From Inquilinus limosus DSM 16000 (GTDB taxonomy: Bacteria; Pseudomonadota; Alphaproteobacteria; DSM-16000; Inquilinaceae): a stretch of 46,687 bases of DNA. The notes below the pieces were generated by a model. It saw nothing but the letters and a program-made list of their open reading frames with translations. It was not told the origin of the DNA and did not search any database. Made by a program: the position numbers and the translations under genes. This document shows, piece after piece, positions 37,630 to 46,150 of this stretch (its first letter is position 1; each line of letters starts with the position of its first letter). The DNA lies in contig NZ_KE383989.1 of NCBI RefSeq assembly GCF_000423185.1, positions 82,277-128,963 on the forward strand. The letters are read 5' to 3'.

Positions 37630-38030
37630 CGCGCCAGCCGGCCCTCATAGGAGGCCCAGGCGACATGGGATTCGTGCAGGGTCACGGCGAGGCTCTCGAT
37701 CCCGGCGGCGCCCGGCCCCAGCTCGCCCGCCGCGATCCGCGTGGCGACGCGGTCGAAGATGGTGCGGGCCAGCACCTCGGTCGTGGTGTTGCGCCCGGCG
37801 AAGGCCGGTTCGTCGTCGAGGTTGCGGTAGTTCAGCTCGTCCATCACCGCCTTCAGCGCCGCCGAGGCCAAGCCGATGTCGACGACGATGCCGTCGGCGT
37901 CCAGCTCCGCCCGGCGGAAGGCCAGGTCGACCACATAGGTAGCGCCGTGCAGCTTCTGCGCCGGGCCGAACACCGCGCCGCGGAAGCTGTGGGCGATCAT
38001 GAAGTGGTCGCGGACCGAGACCGTGTACAT
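37626..38030 (-). CDS. PTPS/QueD-fold protein with substituted active site
   Basis: 134 residues, the size of 6-pyruvoyl- or 6-carboxy-tetrahydropterin synthases. The fold signatures are [30 protein letters not shown] and the C-terminal [12 protein letters not shown]. Against E. coli QueD, only two of the three zinc His remain (H14 and H28; the third is A30). The catalytic Cys is A24, and the Asp-His pair of LDHHYLN reads LNYRNLD. The active-site Glu in HES is kept. It is unlikely to do standard PTPS chemistry. The ATG at 38030 lies 2 nt from the nested palindrome, whose end supplies a GGCAGG ribosome-binding site. It is coupled to the glycosyltransferase gene. Confidence 0.85.
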   Translation of the reverse strand: MYTVSVRDHFMIAHSFRGAVFGPAQKLHGATYVVDLAFRRAELDADGIVVDIGLASAALKAVMDELNYRNLDDEPAFAGRNTTTEVLARTIFDRVATRIAAGELGPGAAGIESLAVTLHESHVAWASYEGRLAR

Positions 38031-38032
38031 GC

Positions 38033-38303
38033 TTAACCTGCCTTTCTCACTCCCCTTGCATCCTGCGTCGCCTTGCGGCGAGTCGGATGCGGGGCGGGAC
38101 GCGAAAAGCGTATCGGGAATACGGTTGAGCGGCCCGCTCCCGCAGGCGGCCGCCGCAAGGCGACCCTTCGGGCCGGTTGAAAATGCCGACAGGGTGCGTC
38201 GAACGGCTTGCCTGATGCAAAGGCATCGCGCTGCGCCGCTCTCCTGCCCCGTCGGCATTTTGAACCGGCGCAGGACGCAAGGGGAGTGAGAAAGGCAGGT
38301 TAA
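38033..38303. repeat. 271-bp nested palindrome (cloverleaf-like)
   Basis: Three nested inverted repeats follow each other without gaps. Outer arms are 38033-38067 and 38269-38303 (35 bp, one mismatch). Inner pair one is 38068-38080 and 38151-38163 (13 bp, perfect). Inner pair two is 38173-38194 and 38247-38268 (22 bp, two mismatches). A CCCTTCGGG hairpin lies between the inner pairs. Both ends are TTAA; the right one overlaps the TAA stop of the dehydrogenase gene. It separates that gene from the PTPS-like gene. It may be a MITE with TTAA target duplication or a structured leader RNA. Confidence 0.85.
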
Positions 38304-39274
38304 TCCTCCGGATAGCGGATGCGCTGGCACAGCACGCCGGCGGGATCGGCCGCCAGCCGGGCCAGCACCTCGGGCAGGTCGTCGAAATCGCAGTCGCCGC
38401 TGAACAGCACGTCCAGCGCCGGGTCCAGCAGCAGCTCCAGCGCCTTCCCCATGCGCCGGGCGTGGTCCCAGCGCGGCCGCTGCGCCGCCGCCACCATCCC
38501 GACCTGCGAGGAGCGCAGGGTCAGGCGCTTCGAATGGAATCCCTCGCCCAGCGGCAGCAGCACCGGCGTGTCGCCGTACCAGCTGGCCTCCACCACCGTC
38601 GCCTCGACCCCGGGGAGGCCGAGCGCGGTCGCCGCCCCCTTCGGATGGCCGCTGGCGTGGATCACCAGGTCCTGGTCGCCCGGCGCGTCCTGCGGCAGGG
38701 CGAAGCCGACCCCGAGCGCTGCGGCGACCGCCTGCCGGCCGGGATCGGTGTCGACCAGCGTCACCGTGCAGCCCGGGATCCGCCCGGCCAGCCGGGCGAC
38801 GAGGCACCCGACGACCCCGGCGCCCACCACCGCGATCCGGTCGCCCAGCCGCGGTGCCGCGTCCCAGACGACGTTCAGCGCCGTCTCCATGTTCGCGGCC
38901 AGCACCGCCCGCTCGGGCGGCAGGCCGTCGGGCAGCGGCGTCACCGCCGCCGCCGGCACGACATAGGCGGTCTGGTGCGGGTAGAGACAGAACACCTCGC
39001 GGCCCAGGAGATCCTCCGGCCCCGCCTCGACCCGGCCGACATTGATGTAGCCGTACTTCACCGGCCCCGGGAACACGCCGGCCTGCAACGGCGCCCGCAT
39101 CGCCTGGTGCTGGCTCGGCGGCACCTTGCCCTGGAACACCAGCGCCTCGGTGCCGCGGCTGACCGCGCCGAAACGGGCCCGCACCCGCACCTCGCCGGGC
39201 CCCGGCTCGGGCAGCGTCTCGGTGCCGATCCGGGCTTGGCCCGGCTTGAGGATCCAGAGGGCGCGCGCATCCAT
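38300..39274 (-). CDS. Zinc-independent MDR-type alcohol dehydrogenase family protein
   Basis: 324 residues of the medium-chain dehydrogenase/reductase family. The N-terminal GroES-like domain has [21 protein letters not shown], where the usual catalytic Cys position is Ser, so the catalytic zinc site is missing. The Rossmann motif is [18 protein letters not shown] (about 148-165), followed by [13 protein letters not shown], where the Asp suggests NAD. The C-terminal part is normal length. The start at 39274 has only a weak ribosome-binding site. Its stop overlaps the end of the nested palindrome. It is probably the first gene of the leftward unit with the PTPS-like and glycosyltransferase genes. 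Confidence 0.85.
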   Translation of the reverse strand: MDARALWILKPGQARIGTETLPEPGPGEVRVRARFGAVSRGTEALVFQGKVPPSQHQAMRAPLQAGVFPGPVKYGYINVGRVEAGPEDLLGREVFCLYPHQTAYVVPAAAVTPLPDGLPPERAVLAANMETALNVVWDAAPRLGDRIAVVGAGVVGCLVARLAGRIPGCTVTLVDTDPGRQAVAAALGVGFALPQDAPGDQDLVIHASGHPKGAATALGLPGVEATVVEASWYGDTPVLLPLGEGFHSKRLTLRSSQVGMVAAAQRPRWDHARRMGKALELLLDPALDVLFSGDCDFDDLPEVLARLAADPAGVLCQRIRYPED

Positions 39275-39350
39275 GGCCCATGGATAAGCCGGCGCATTGT
39301 CTCCGGCCAGTGGGTTCCGTAGCTTGGGGCCCTGAATCGGGAGGACGCGC

Positions 39351-40811
39351 ATGTTTCTCGGCATCGATCTCGGGACCTCGGGGGTCAAGGTGGTGCTGGT
39401 CGACGGCGACCAGCGCGTGGTCGACCAGGAGGCGGTGCCGCTCTCCGTCTCCCGCCCCCATCCGCTGTGGAGCGAACAGGATCCGGAGGAGTGGTGGCAC
39501 GCCACCGACCAGGCCGTGGTCGCGCTGAAGGCCCGGCACGCCCAGGCCCTGTCCGGCGTGCGCGGCATCGGCCTGTCCGGCCAGATGCACGGCGCCACCC
39601 TCTTGGATGCGGCGGATCGCCCGATCCGCCCGGCGATCCTGTGGAACGACGGCCGCGCCGGCGCCGAATGCGCCGAGCTGGAGCGGCGCGAGCCGCGCTC
39701 GCGCACCATCACCGGCAACCTGGCGATGCCCGGCTTCACCGCGCCGAAGCTGCTGTGGGTGGCGGCGCACGAGCCCGATGCCTTCGCCCGCACCCGCCGG
39801 GTGCTGCTGCCGAAGGATTATCTGCGCCTGCGCATGACCGGCGCCGCGGCGTCGGAGATGTCGGACGCCGCCGGCACGCTGTGGCTCGATGTCGCTGCCC
39901 GGCGCTGGTCCGACGCCATGCTGGCGGCGACCGGCCTCCCGCTGTCGGCCATGCCCGAGCTGTTCGAGGGCAGCCGGCCGACCGGCACGCTGCGGCCGGA
40001 GGTCGCCGCTGCCTGGGGCGCGCCGGCCGATGCGGTGGTGGCCGGCGGCGCCGGCGACAACGCGGCCGGGGCCGCCGGGGTCGGGGTGATCCGGCCGGGC
40101 GACGCCTTCCTGTCGCTCGGCACCTCGGGCGTGCTGTTCGTCGCCGATGCCGGCTTCGCGCCCAACCCGGCCCAGGCGGTGCACGCCTTCTGCCATTGCC
40201 TGCCCGGCACCTGGCACCGCATGTCGGTGGTGCTCAGCGCCGCCTCGGCCCTGTCCTGGCTGGCCCGTCTCCTGGGCGGCACCGAGCCGGAGCTGCTGGC
40301 CGAAGCCGAGGCCGCCGATCCCGACATCGGCGACCTCCTGTTCCTGCCCTATCTCTCCGGCGAGCGCACGCCGCACAACGACCCGACGGCGACCGGCGTC
40401 TTCATCGGCCTGACCCATGCCACCGGGCGGCCGCAACTGGTCCGCGCCCTGCTGGAAGGCGTGGCCTTCGCCTTCGCCGACGGCCAGGCGGCGCTGACCG
40501 CGGCGGGCACCACGATCGGCGAGGTCGCGGTGATCGGCGGCGGCGCCCGGTCCCAGTTCTGGGGCCGGATCCTGGCGGCGGCGCTGAACCGGCCGCTGCA
40601 CTACCCGGCGGGCGGCGAGCTGGGCCCCGCCTTCGGCGCTGCCCGCCTCGGCCGGCTGGCCGCCACCGGCGAGGCGCCGGAGGCCGTCTGCATCCGGCCG
40701 CAGACCGCGCATGTGGTCGAGCCGGACGCGGCGTTGGCGGAGCGCTACGCTGAGAGGTACCAGCGCTTCCGCGCCCTGTATCCGATGCTGAAGCCGGCCT
40801 GGAAGGTGTGA
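39351..40811 (+). CDS. xylB: Xylulokinase
   Basis: 486 residues of the FGGY kinase family. The N-terminal phosphate-1 motif is [17 protein letters not shown]. The D-xylulose-contact segment is [13 protein letters not shown] (about 78), WNDGRAGAE follows, and [13 protein letters not shown] and [10 protein letters not shown] start the C-terminal ATPase half. It should phosphorylate D-xylulose to the 5-phosphate. No xylose isomerase or pentose transporter is adjacent, so the pathway genes are elsewhere or it serves another pentulose. It is divergent from the MDR gene across 76 bp. Confidence 0.94.
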   Translation: MFLGIDLGTSGVKVVLVDGDQRVVDQEAVPLSVSRPHPLWSEQDPEEWWHATDQAVVALKARHAQALSGVRGIGLSGQMHGATLLDAADRPIRPAILWNDGRAGAECAELERREPRSRTITGNLAMPGFTAPKLLWVAAHEPDAFARTRRVLLPKDYLRLRMTGAAASEMSDAAGTLWLDVAARRWSDAMLAATGLPLSAMPELFEGSRPTGTLRPEVAAAWGAPADAVVAGGAGDNAAGAAGVGVIRPGDAFLSLGTSGVLFVADAGFAPNPAQAVHAFCHCLPGTWHRMSVVLSAASALSWLARLLGGTEPELLAEAEAADPDIGDLLFLPYLSGERTPHNDPTATGVFIGLTHATGRPQLVRALLEGVAFAFADGQAALTAAGTTIGEVAVIGGGARSQFWGRILAAALNRPLHYPAGGELGPAFGAARLGRLAATGEAPEAVCIRPQTAHVVEPDAALAERYAERYQRFRALYPMLKPAWKV

Positions 40812-40828
40812 CCCGGGCCGTCAGGAGC

Positions 40829-42373
40829 TCAGAACCGGCCCGTCGAGACCTGCTCGATCCACTCGTTGCCGAACACCGCGCCCCATATGAACCTCTCGGT
40901 TTGTGCCGGCAGCCGCCGTTTCGCCGCCAGCAGCGGTCGAATGCCGAGGAGGAATTTCCGGTCGACAAAGCGGCTCATCGGCGACTGCGGGTCCAGCAAT
41001 TTGTCGAACGCCGCCAGGAAGGCCTTTTGCCAGAACTTGTCGGGCATCGAGGCCATGAATGCGCCCTTCGCCCGATACACCATCGCGGCGGGAACGTGCT
41101 GCGCCAGCGCCGCCTTCAAGATCCACTTCGGCTCCTTTTCGGATCCGGGCCAATCAGCTGACGCCACCGCGACATTGATGATGTCCGGCAGGATGAAGGG
41201 ATAGACGACCTCCAACGATGCTTCGTCGAACAGCGATCTTGATTTCTGCGCGACGATCGACGCATCGAGCAGCGTGAGGCCGACAGCCACCAGCCGCAGG
41301 CGAGGATCAGGCGAAGACATATGAGACAACCATTGAACCAGATTCTCTTCAATGGAATCGATGATGTCCTTTGAGGGGTGATAGGCAATTCCAAGCAGCG
41401 CATTCTGAGCAAAGGTGGCAAATGGGTATTGCCATTGGTCCGAGCGGCGAAGAAGCCTCAGCCAATATTCGACCTTACTGTCACGCCTCCAGGCTCCGGT
41501 CGCCCGATATGCGATGGCGCCGAGTCTCCGCCCCCAAGCCGGCAATGAATGGAGACGCTGCCATTGCACGGCCCTGTCGAATTTCCCGAAGCCTCCGTCC
41601 GCTCCCGTCCCCTCGAGAACGATCCCGCTGGAATCACACTGCGAGATGACCGCACGAACCAATGCGCAGGTCGGGACCGCCGAGTGGTCACTGAAGAGAG
41701 TCCGGTAATAGAGGCCGGCATGCTGCAGCACATCGGCGACATCGGAGCCGTCCCGTACCTCCTCCACCCGCACGAACCTCAGCCCGAGGTGACGGGCCAT
41801 TTGCTCCGCCAGCATCGACTCCGAGTCATTCGGACCGAAGCTGTAGTTGACGAGGGTGACATCCTTCAGCCCGAGAACCGATGCCCTGGCGGCGAGGAGT
41901 CCCGAGTCGATCCCACCGCTGAACAGAATCGTGACCGGACGTCCCGCGCAATGCTCGAGCAGAACCCGATCCAGCGTTGATACGACTTCCGAGATTTGGC
42001 GATCGGCGTTCGGCGGGGGGGAGGTCCTGGGGAAAGGCCTCAGGGAGAACTGGGTGCGAATTTTTTGAGGGCCGGCGTTGGAAACAGCCGTGACGGTCCC
42101 CGGAACGAATCTCCGAATTCCTTTCCAGGGGCTGAAGGGAGGGACAACCGCACCGAACTGCAGGTACGAATAGATGGCCGCTTCGTCCAGCTCGTCGCCA
42201 GGAGCATACAGGCTTCGCAGGTCATCGCTGATCGAGACGGATCCATCGGCCATCCTGTAATGCAATTGCTCTGTCGCAGTCAGTGGAACCGACACCTCCG
42301 TTTCACCCTGCGTCTCGTGCCGCCGGACACCCGTCGGCGGCAGAGTCCCTCTGCTTGCAAGCTCTGCGATCAT
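40829..42373 (-). CDS. Asparagine synthetase-like protein lacking the glutaminase nucleophile
   Basis: 514 residues from the ATG at 42373, with AGGGGAGA seven bases upstream; in-frame ATGs at 42394 and beyond lack such a site. The N-terminal ~110 residues match only the second half of an AsnB glutaminase domain (YRMADGSVSISDDLRSLYAP, GIRRFVPGTV), and no Cys2 is present. The synthetase domain has the PP-loop ILFSGGIDSGLLAA (about 167) and GTGADGGFGKFD. It could form an amide using free ammonia or an intramolecular amine, as lasso-peptide and beta-lactam cyclases do. GC and codon use are visibly lower than in the neighbours. No precursor, protease or partner gene is adjacent. Confidence 0.85.
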   Translation of the reverse strand: MIAELASRGTLPPTGVRRHETQGETEVSVPLTATEQLHYRMADGSVSISDDLRSLYAPGDELDEAAIYSYLQFGAVVPPFSPWKGIRRFVPGTVTAVSNAGPQKIRTQFSLRPFPRTSPPPNADRQISEVVSTLDRVLLEHCAGRPVTILFSGGIDSGLLAARASVLGLKDVTLVNYSFGPNDSESMLAEQMARHLGLRFVRVEEVRDGSDVADVLQHAGLYYRTLFSDHSAVPTCALVRAVISQCDSSGIVLEGTGADGGFGKFDRAVQWQRLHSLPAWGRRLGAIAYRATGAWRRDSKVEYWLRLLRRSDQWQYPFATFAQNALLGIAYHPSKDIIDSIEENLVQWLSHMSSPDPRLRLVAVGLTLLDASIVAQKSRSLFDEASLEVVYPFILPDIINVAVASADWPGSEKEPKWILKAALAQHVPAAMVYRAKGAFMASMPDKFWQKAFLAAFDKLLDPQSPMSRFVDRKFLLGIRPLLAAKRRLPAQTERFIWGAVFGNEWIEQVSTGRF

Positions 42374-42807
42374 CTCGGTCTCTCCCCTATGCATGTGTAA
42401 GGGCCGATTGATCAGTCGCGTCTGTGGCGGCCAGCGAGCGCAACAGCCCCTCTGGTCATCAGGCATCGAGATTGCGGCGTGTCGCTGATGTCGGAGCCGC
42501 AATGCAGTCCCGGTTTCCCCGGCCGACCTGCTGATCGAAGCACTGTCTTGATAGACGGGCAGGCCATATCCCGATAGTCAGGATAGATTATTATAAGACA
42601 TCAGCAACTTTGCTTCAAATTTGGCCTCCGGAAATCGGCTACTCCATTCGGCCAATGGCAGAGGATCCATTGATGGATCCGCCAGCGGATGCGCCGTCTG
42701 CTGTTTCGGACCATCCGCGATCTGTGCCTGATGTGCGAATGCGGGCGAGCGCCGGCCGCGGATCCTCGGGAGACCCTCCCCGCTTCTTCAAAAGACTTCC
42801 GGTCCGT
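42374..42807. other. AT-richer gap upstream of the asparagine-synthetase-like gene
   Basis: A 434-bp stretch without a convincing gene. It contains the promoter at 42590-42618, a palindrome GGATCCAT-TG-ATGGATCC (42663-42680), and about 210 bp of leader between promoter and start. One 51-codon frame (42412-42567, minus strand) lies in the leader. Its weak start region and composition do not make it convincing. Confidence 0.6.
42590..42618 (-). promoter_or_regulatory. Consensus-like sigma-70 promoter
   Basis: On the minus strand, TTGAAG (42613-42618) is followed by exactly 17 bp and then TATAAT (42590-42595). The -10 is perfect and the -35 close to consensus, which is rare in this GC-rich setting. 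It points at the asparagine-synthetase-like gene about 215 bp downstream. Confidence 0.75.
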
Positions 42808-43671
42808 CTAATCCCCCGCCACCGCGCCCAGGCTGGCGATCACGACCAGGGCGATGCCGGCGAGCTGGGCGGGGCTGAGCGCCTGGCCGAGCACGAGGAA
42901 GCCGATCAGGGTGCCGAGCGCCGGCTCCGCGCTCATCAGGATGCCGAAGGGCCGGGTCGGCATCCGGCGCAGCGCCATCATCTCCAGCGCATAGGGCAGC
43001 AGCGGCACCAGGATGGCGAGGCCGATGGTGATCCCCAGCACCGGCAGCGGGATGTGGCCGCCGTTCTCCGCCAGCCCCCAGGGCGCGGCCACCAGGGCGG
43101 CGACGACCAGGGACATGGTCAGGCCCTGCAGCCCCTGGAACACCTGGCCGACCCGCTTCATCAGCACGATATACGCCGCCCAGCCGCAGGCGGCGCCGAG
43201 GGCGAAGAGGGCGCCGACCGGGTCGACCGTCCAGTCGGACCCGTCATGCACCAGCAGCACCACGCCGACCAGGGCGAGCACCGGCCAGACCGCATGCCAG
43301 GCGCGGCGCATGCCGAAGGCCGCGACGCCGAGAGGACCGAGGAAGTCGATCGCCGTGGCCAGGCCCAGCGGGATGCGGATCACGGCCTGGAAGTAGCACA
43401 GCGTCATGCCGGCCATCGCCGCGCCGAGCAGGATCGCCCCGCGCCATTGCGCCCGGCTGTAGGAGAGCAGCTTCGGCCGGGTGACCAGGGCCAGCAGCAG
43501 CGCCGCCCAGGCCAGCCGCAGCCAGGTCGTGCCCATCGGGCCGAAGCTTTCCAGCGTCGGCGTCGCCAGGGCGGCGCCGAGCTGGACCGAGGTCATCGAG
43601 CCGACCGCCATCAGGGCGGCGACGGCGATGCCCGCGCTGGTGCCTGGGCTGGTCTCGGAATCGGTCGCCAT
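42808..43671 (-). CDS. EamA-family (RhtA-like) exporter
   Basis: 287 residues, ten predicted spans, with two EamA repeats (about 12-140 and 150-285). RhtA-like segments are IPLGLATAIDFLGPLGVA and SAEPALGTLIGFLVLGQAL. RhtA exports threonine and homoserine; other members carry different amino acids or metabolites. The start at 43671 is the only reasonable ATG. It is 69 bp before the LysE-type gene's stop, on the same strand, so the two exporters may be co-transcribed. Confidence 0.9.
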   Translation of the reverse strand: MATDSETSPGTSAGIAVAALMAVGSMTSVQLGAALATPTLESFGPMGTTWLRLAWAALLLALVTRPKLLSYSRAQWRGAILLGAAMAGMTLCYFQAVIRIPLGLATAIDFLGPLGVAAFGMRRAWHAVWPVLALVGVVLLVHDGSDWTVDPVGALFALGAACGWAAYIVLMKRVGQVFQGLQGLTMSLVVAALVAAPWGLAENGGHIPLPVLGITIGLAILVPLLPYALEMMALRRMPTRPFGILMSAEPALGTLIGFLVLGQALSPAQLAGIALVVIASLGAVAGD

Positions 43672-43739
43672 TCTGTCGGGGTTCGTCTGCCGGTCGGGGC
43701 CGCAGTATAGCGGCCGGGGCGCCGGTGTCGCCTTTCGGA

Positions 43740-44381
43740 TCAGACCGGCCGCTTGTCGAAGGCCATCCGCACGGCGAAGCCGGCCAGCAGGCTGCCCATC
43801 ACCCAGCGCTGCACCTGCAGCCAGGTCGGCCGCGCCGCGAACCAGGATGCGATGCCGCCGGCCGCCAGCACGATCAGCAGGTTGACGGTGAAGCTGATCG
43901 CCACCTGGGTCGCGCCCAGCACCAGGCTCTGCGCCAGCACCCGGCCGCGCTCCGGGTCGATGAACTGCGGCAGCAGCGAGACGTAGAAGATCGCGATCTT
44001 CGGGTTCAGGAGGCTGGTCAGGAAGCCCATGGCGAACAGCCTGGCCGGGCGATCGATCTTGAGGTCGCGCCGCGGCTGCAGCGCCGAGCCGGCGCCGGGG
44101 CGCACCGAGTTCCAGGCCATCCACAGCAGGTACAGCGCGCCGGCCCATTTCACCGCCTCATAGGCCAGCGGCACCGCCAGCATCAGGGCGGTGAGGCCGA
44201 GCGCCGTCGCCAGCATGTAGCAGAGGAAGCCGAGCACCACCCCGGCCAGCGAGATCACCCCGGCCAGCCGGCCCTGCAGGATCGAGCGCGACAGCAGGTA
44301 GATCATGTTCGGCCCGGGGGTGCAGACCATGCCGAGCGCGATCAGGGCGAGGCCGGCCAGGCCGGTGGGGCTGACGATCAT
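43740..44381 (-). CDS. LysE-family amino-acid exporter
   Basis: 213 residues, six hydrophobic spans, N-terminal GMVCTPGPNMIYLLSRSILQGRLAG typical of LysE/RhtB proteins, and GFLTSLLNPKIAIFYVSLLPQF in the middle. It should export an amino acid or related compound. The ATG at 44381 was chosen because it gives the family N-terminus (MIVSPTGLAGLALIALG). The longer frame upstream runs through a repeat and is not part of the gene. Confidence 0.92.
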   Translation of the reverse strand: MIVSPTGLAGLALIALGMVCTPGPNMIYLLSRSILQGRLAGVISLAGVVLGFLCYMLATALGLTALMLAVPLAYEAVKWAGALYLLWMAWNSVRPGAGSALQPRRDLKIDRPARLFAMGFLTSLLNPKIAIFYVSLLPQFIDPERGRVLAQSLVLGATQVAISFTVNLLIVLAAGGIASWFAARPTWLQVQRWVMGSLLAGFAVRMAFDKRPV

Positions 44382-44507
44382 CGACGGGACCTTCGGCAGA
44401 CGACGAGGCCGAGCATCGCGGCCCGTCTCGCCGACGGGCAACCGGAACATTGCTCCGAGCGCAAGATTGCCCCTCCGACAGAAAGCCCGTGCCGCTTTCT
44501 TACTCAT

Positions 44508-44596
44508 TGTCATCCTCGGGCTTGACCCGAGGATCCAGGGGCCACCCAGCACGGCTTCGACATTTCTGGATGCCCGGGTCAAGCCCGGGCATGACA
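44508..44596. repeat. Extragenic palindromic repeat (family B, copy 3)
   Basis: tgtcatcctcgggcttgaccc, then cgaggatccag, mirrored by ctggatgcccgggtcaagcccgggcatgaca. It is intact, without the MITE found at 32959-33105. It lies between the LysE-type and periplasmic-binding-protein genes. Confidence 0.85.
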
Positions 44597-44635
44597 GTTA
44601 CAAGAGGCTGCGGGCGATCACGACGGCGCCGGCCC

Positions 44636-45841
44636 TCAGCCCTTGACCAGCGGGCAGCCGCCCTCGGCCTCGGGCCGGAAGGCCTGGTCGGCCGGGATCG
44701 TGGCGCGCAGCTTGTACAGGTCCCAGTCGCCCTTGGCCTCGCCCGGCGTCTTGACCTGGAACAGGTACATCGGGTGGATGTGGCGGCCGTCGGCGCGGAT
44801 CCGGCCCTGGCCGAACAGCGGGTCGTCGCTGGGATTGGCCTTCATCCAGGCCATCACCGCGGCCGGGTCCTTGCCCTTGGTCGCGGCCACCGCCTTCAGG
44901 TAATGGGTCAGCGCGGCATAGACGCCGGCCTGGATCATGCTGGGCGGGTTGCCGCCCATCCGCTCGGCGAAGCGCTTGGAGAAGGCGCGGGTGCCGTCGT
45001 TCATGTCCCAGTAGAAGCCTTCGGTCAGCAAGAGGCCCTGCGCCGCGTCCAGGCCCAAGGTCTTGACGTCCCGGATCGTGGTCAGCAGCCCGGCCAGCTT
45101 CTGCCCGCCGGCCTGCAGCCCGAACTCCGCCGCCTGCTTGATCGCGTTGATGGTGTCGCCGCCGGCATTGGCGAAGGCCACCACCTTGGCCCCCGACGCC
45201 TGCGCCTGCAGCAGGAAGGAGGCGAAGTCCTGCCCCGGGAACGGGTGGCGGACCGAGCCGACCACCGAGCCGCCCTGCGCCTTGACCAGGGCGCTGGCGT
45301 CGCGCTCCAGCGCATGGCCGAAGGCGTAGTCGGCGGTGATGAAGAACCAGGTGTCGTCGCCCTCTCCCACCAGCGCGCTGGCGGTGCCGTGGGCCAGGGC
45401 CCAGGTGTCGTAGGTCCAGTGCACCGTGTTGGGCGAGCATTGCGCCCCGGTCAGGTCCGAGGTGCCGGCGCCGGAGTTGAGGAAGACCTTGTTCTTGTCG
45501 CGGGTGATCTGGTTCACCGCCAGCGCGACCGAGGAGGTCGGCACGTCGAGGATGGCGTCGACCCCGTCCTGGTCGTACCACTGCCGGGCGATGTTCGAGC
45601 CGATGTCGGGCTTGTTCTGGTGGTCGGCCGCGACGATCTCGACCGTCACCGATGTGTCGATCGCGGCGAAATCCTCCGCCGCCATCCGCGCCGCCACCAC
45701 CGAGCCCTCGCCGGTGATGTCGGCATAGACGCCGGACCGGTCGTTCAGCACGCCGACCTTGACCGTCGTCTGGGCCTCGGCCCCTGCGGAGGCCAGCAGG
45801 CCGGCGCTCAGCAGGCCCAGCGCCAGGACGTGAAGCTTCAT
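44636..45841 (-). CDS. Periplasmic branched-chain amino acid-type binding protein
   Basis: 401 residues, type I periplasmic-binding fold (Leu/Ile/Val-BP family). An N-terminal Sec signal peptide MKLHVLALGLLSAGLLASAG ends at AEAQ. The mature protein opens TVKVGVLNDRSGVYADITGEGSVVAARMA, typical for this family. SAGAGTSDLTGAQCSPNTVHWTYDTWALAHGTA and WFFITADYAFG are also typical blocks. No permease or ATPase gene (livHMGF) is adjacent, so it is an orphan here. Ligands in the family range from amino acids to aromatic acids and amides. Confidence 0.93.
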   Translation of the reverse strand: MKLHVLALGLLSAGLLASAGAEAQTTVKVGVLNDRSGVYADITGEGSVVAARMAAEDFAAIDTSVTVEIVAADHQNKPDIGSNIARQWYDQDGVDAILDVPTSSVALAVNQITRDKNKVFLNSGAGTSDLTGAQCSPNTVHWTYDTWALAHGTASALVGEGDDTWFFITADYAFGHALERDASALVKAQGGSVVGSVRHPFPGQDFASFLLQAQASGAKVVAFANAGGDTINAIKQAAEFGLQAGGQKLAGLLTTIRDVKTLGLDAAQGLLLTEGFYWDMNDGTRAFSKRFAERMGGNPPSMIQAGVYAALTHYLKAVAATKGKDPAAVMAWMKANPSDDPLFGQGRIRADGRHIHPMYLFQVKTPGEAKGDWDLYKLRATIPADQAFRPEAEGGCPLVKG

Positions 45842-46037
45842 CGTCTCCCCCCGAACTCATGTTTTCGTTGCCGGGGATGATGACAGGAAGTCTGTCGGAT
45901 CGACAAGCGAGCCGGGGTTTGGTGCAGGATCACACGCCTCATCCGCACGCGCATCGGGCCCTGTGACCGAGAGAAAAGTGGGTCCCCCTCCCCTTGCGGG
46001 AGGGTATTTACACACCGTCGAGGCGAAGTCTTCTTTG

Positions 46038-46089
46038 CCTCTCCCGCTTGCGGGAGAGGTCGGACATCCGCAGGATGTCCGGGTGAGGG
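46038..46089. repeat. Extragenic palindrome (family A, copy 3), left of the DUF559 gene
   Basis: Two hairpins in tandem: CTCTCCCGC-TT-GCGGGAGAG and GGACATCC-GCA-GGATGTCC, ending gggtgaggg. A smaller palindrome, ccctcccc-ttgc-gggaggg, lies just left (about 45985-46003). Oriented opposite to the copy at 46404-46456. Confidence 0.85.
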
Positions 46090-46150
46090 AGGGGCTCGGA
46101 CCAAGCAGGCACGCAGGCTTCGCCGGGACAGCACGCTGGCGGAAGGGGTA

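Noticed and set aside
38300-40712. Minus-strand frame extending the MDR and PTPS-like frames far upstream, opposite xylB
   Set aside because: The real MDR starts at 39274 and the real PTPS-like gene at 38030. The upstream part is antisense to xylB and lacks motifs.
42412-42567. Lasso-peptide precursor upstream of the asparagine-synthetase-like gene
   Set aside because: No Asp or Glu at ring positions 7-9 after the possible leader Thr-x-Gly, no YxxP-type leader motif, a weak start region, and no B-type protease gene nearby.
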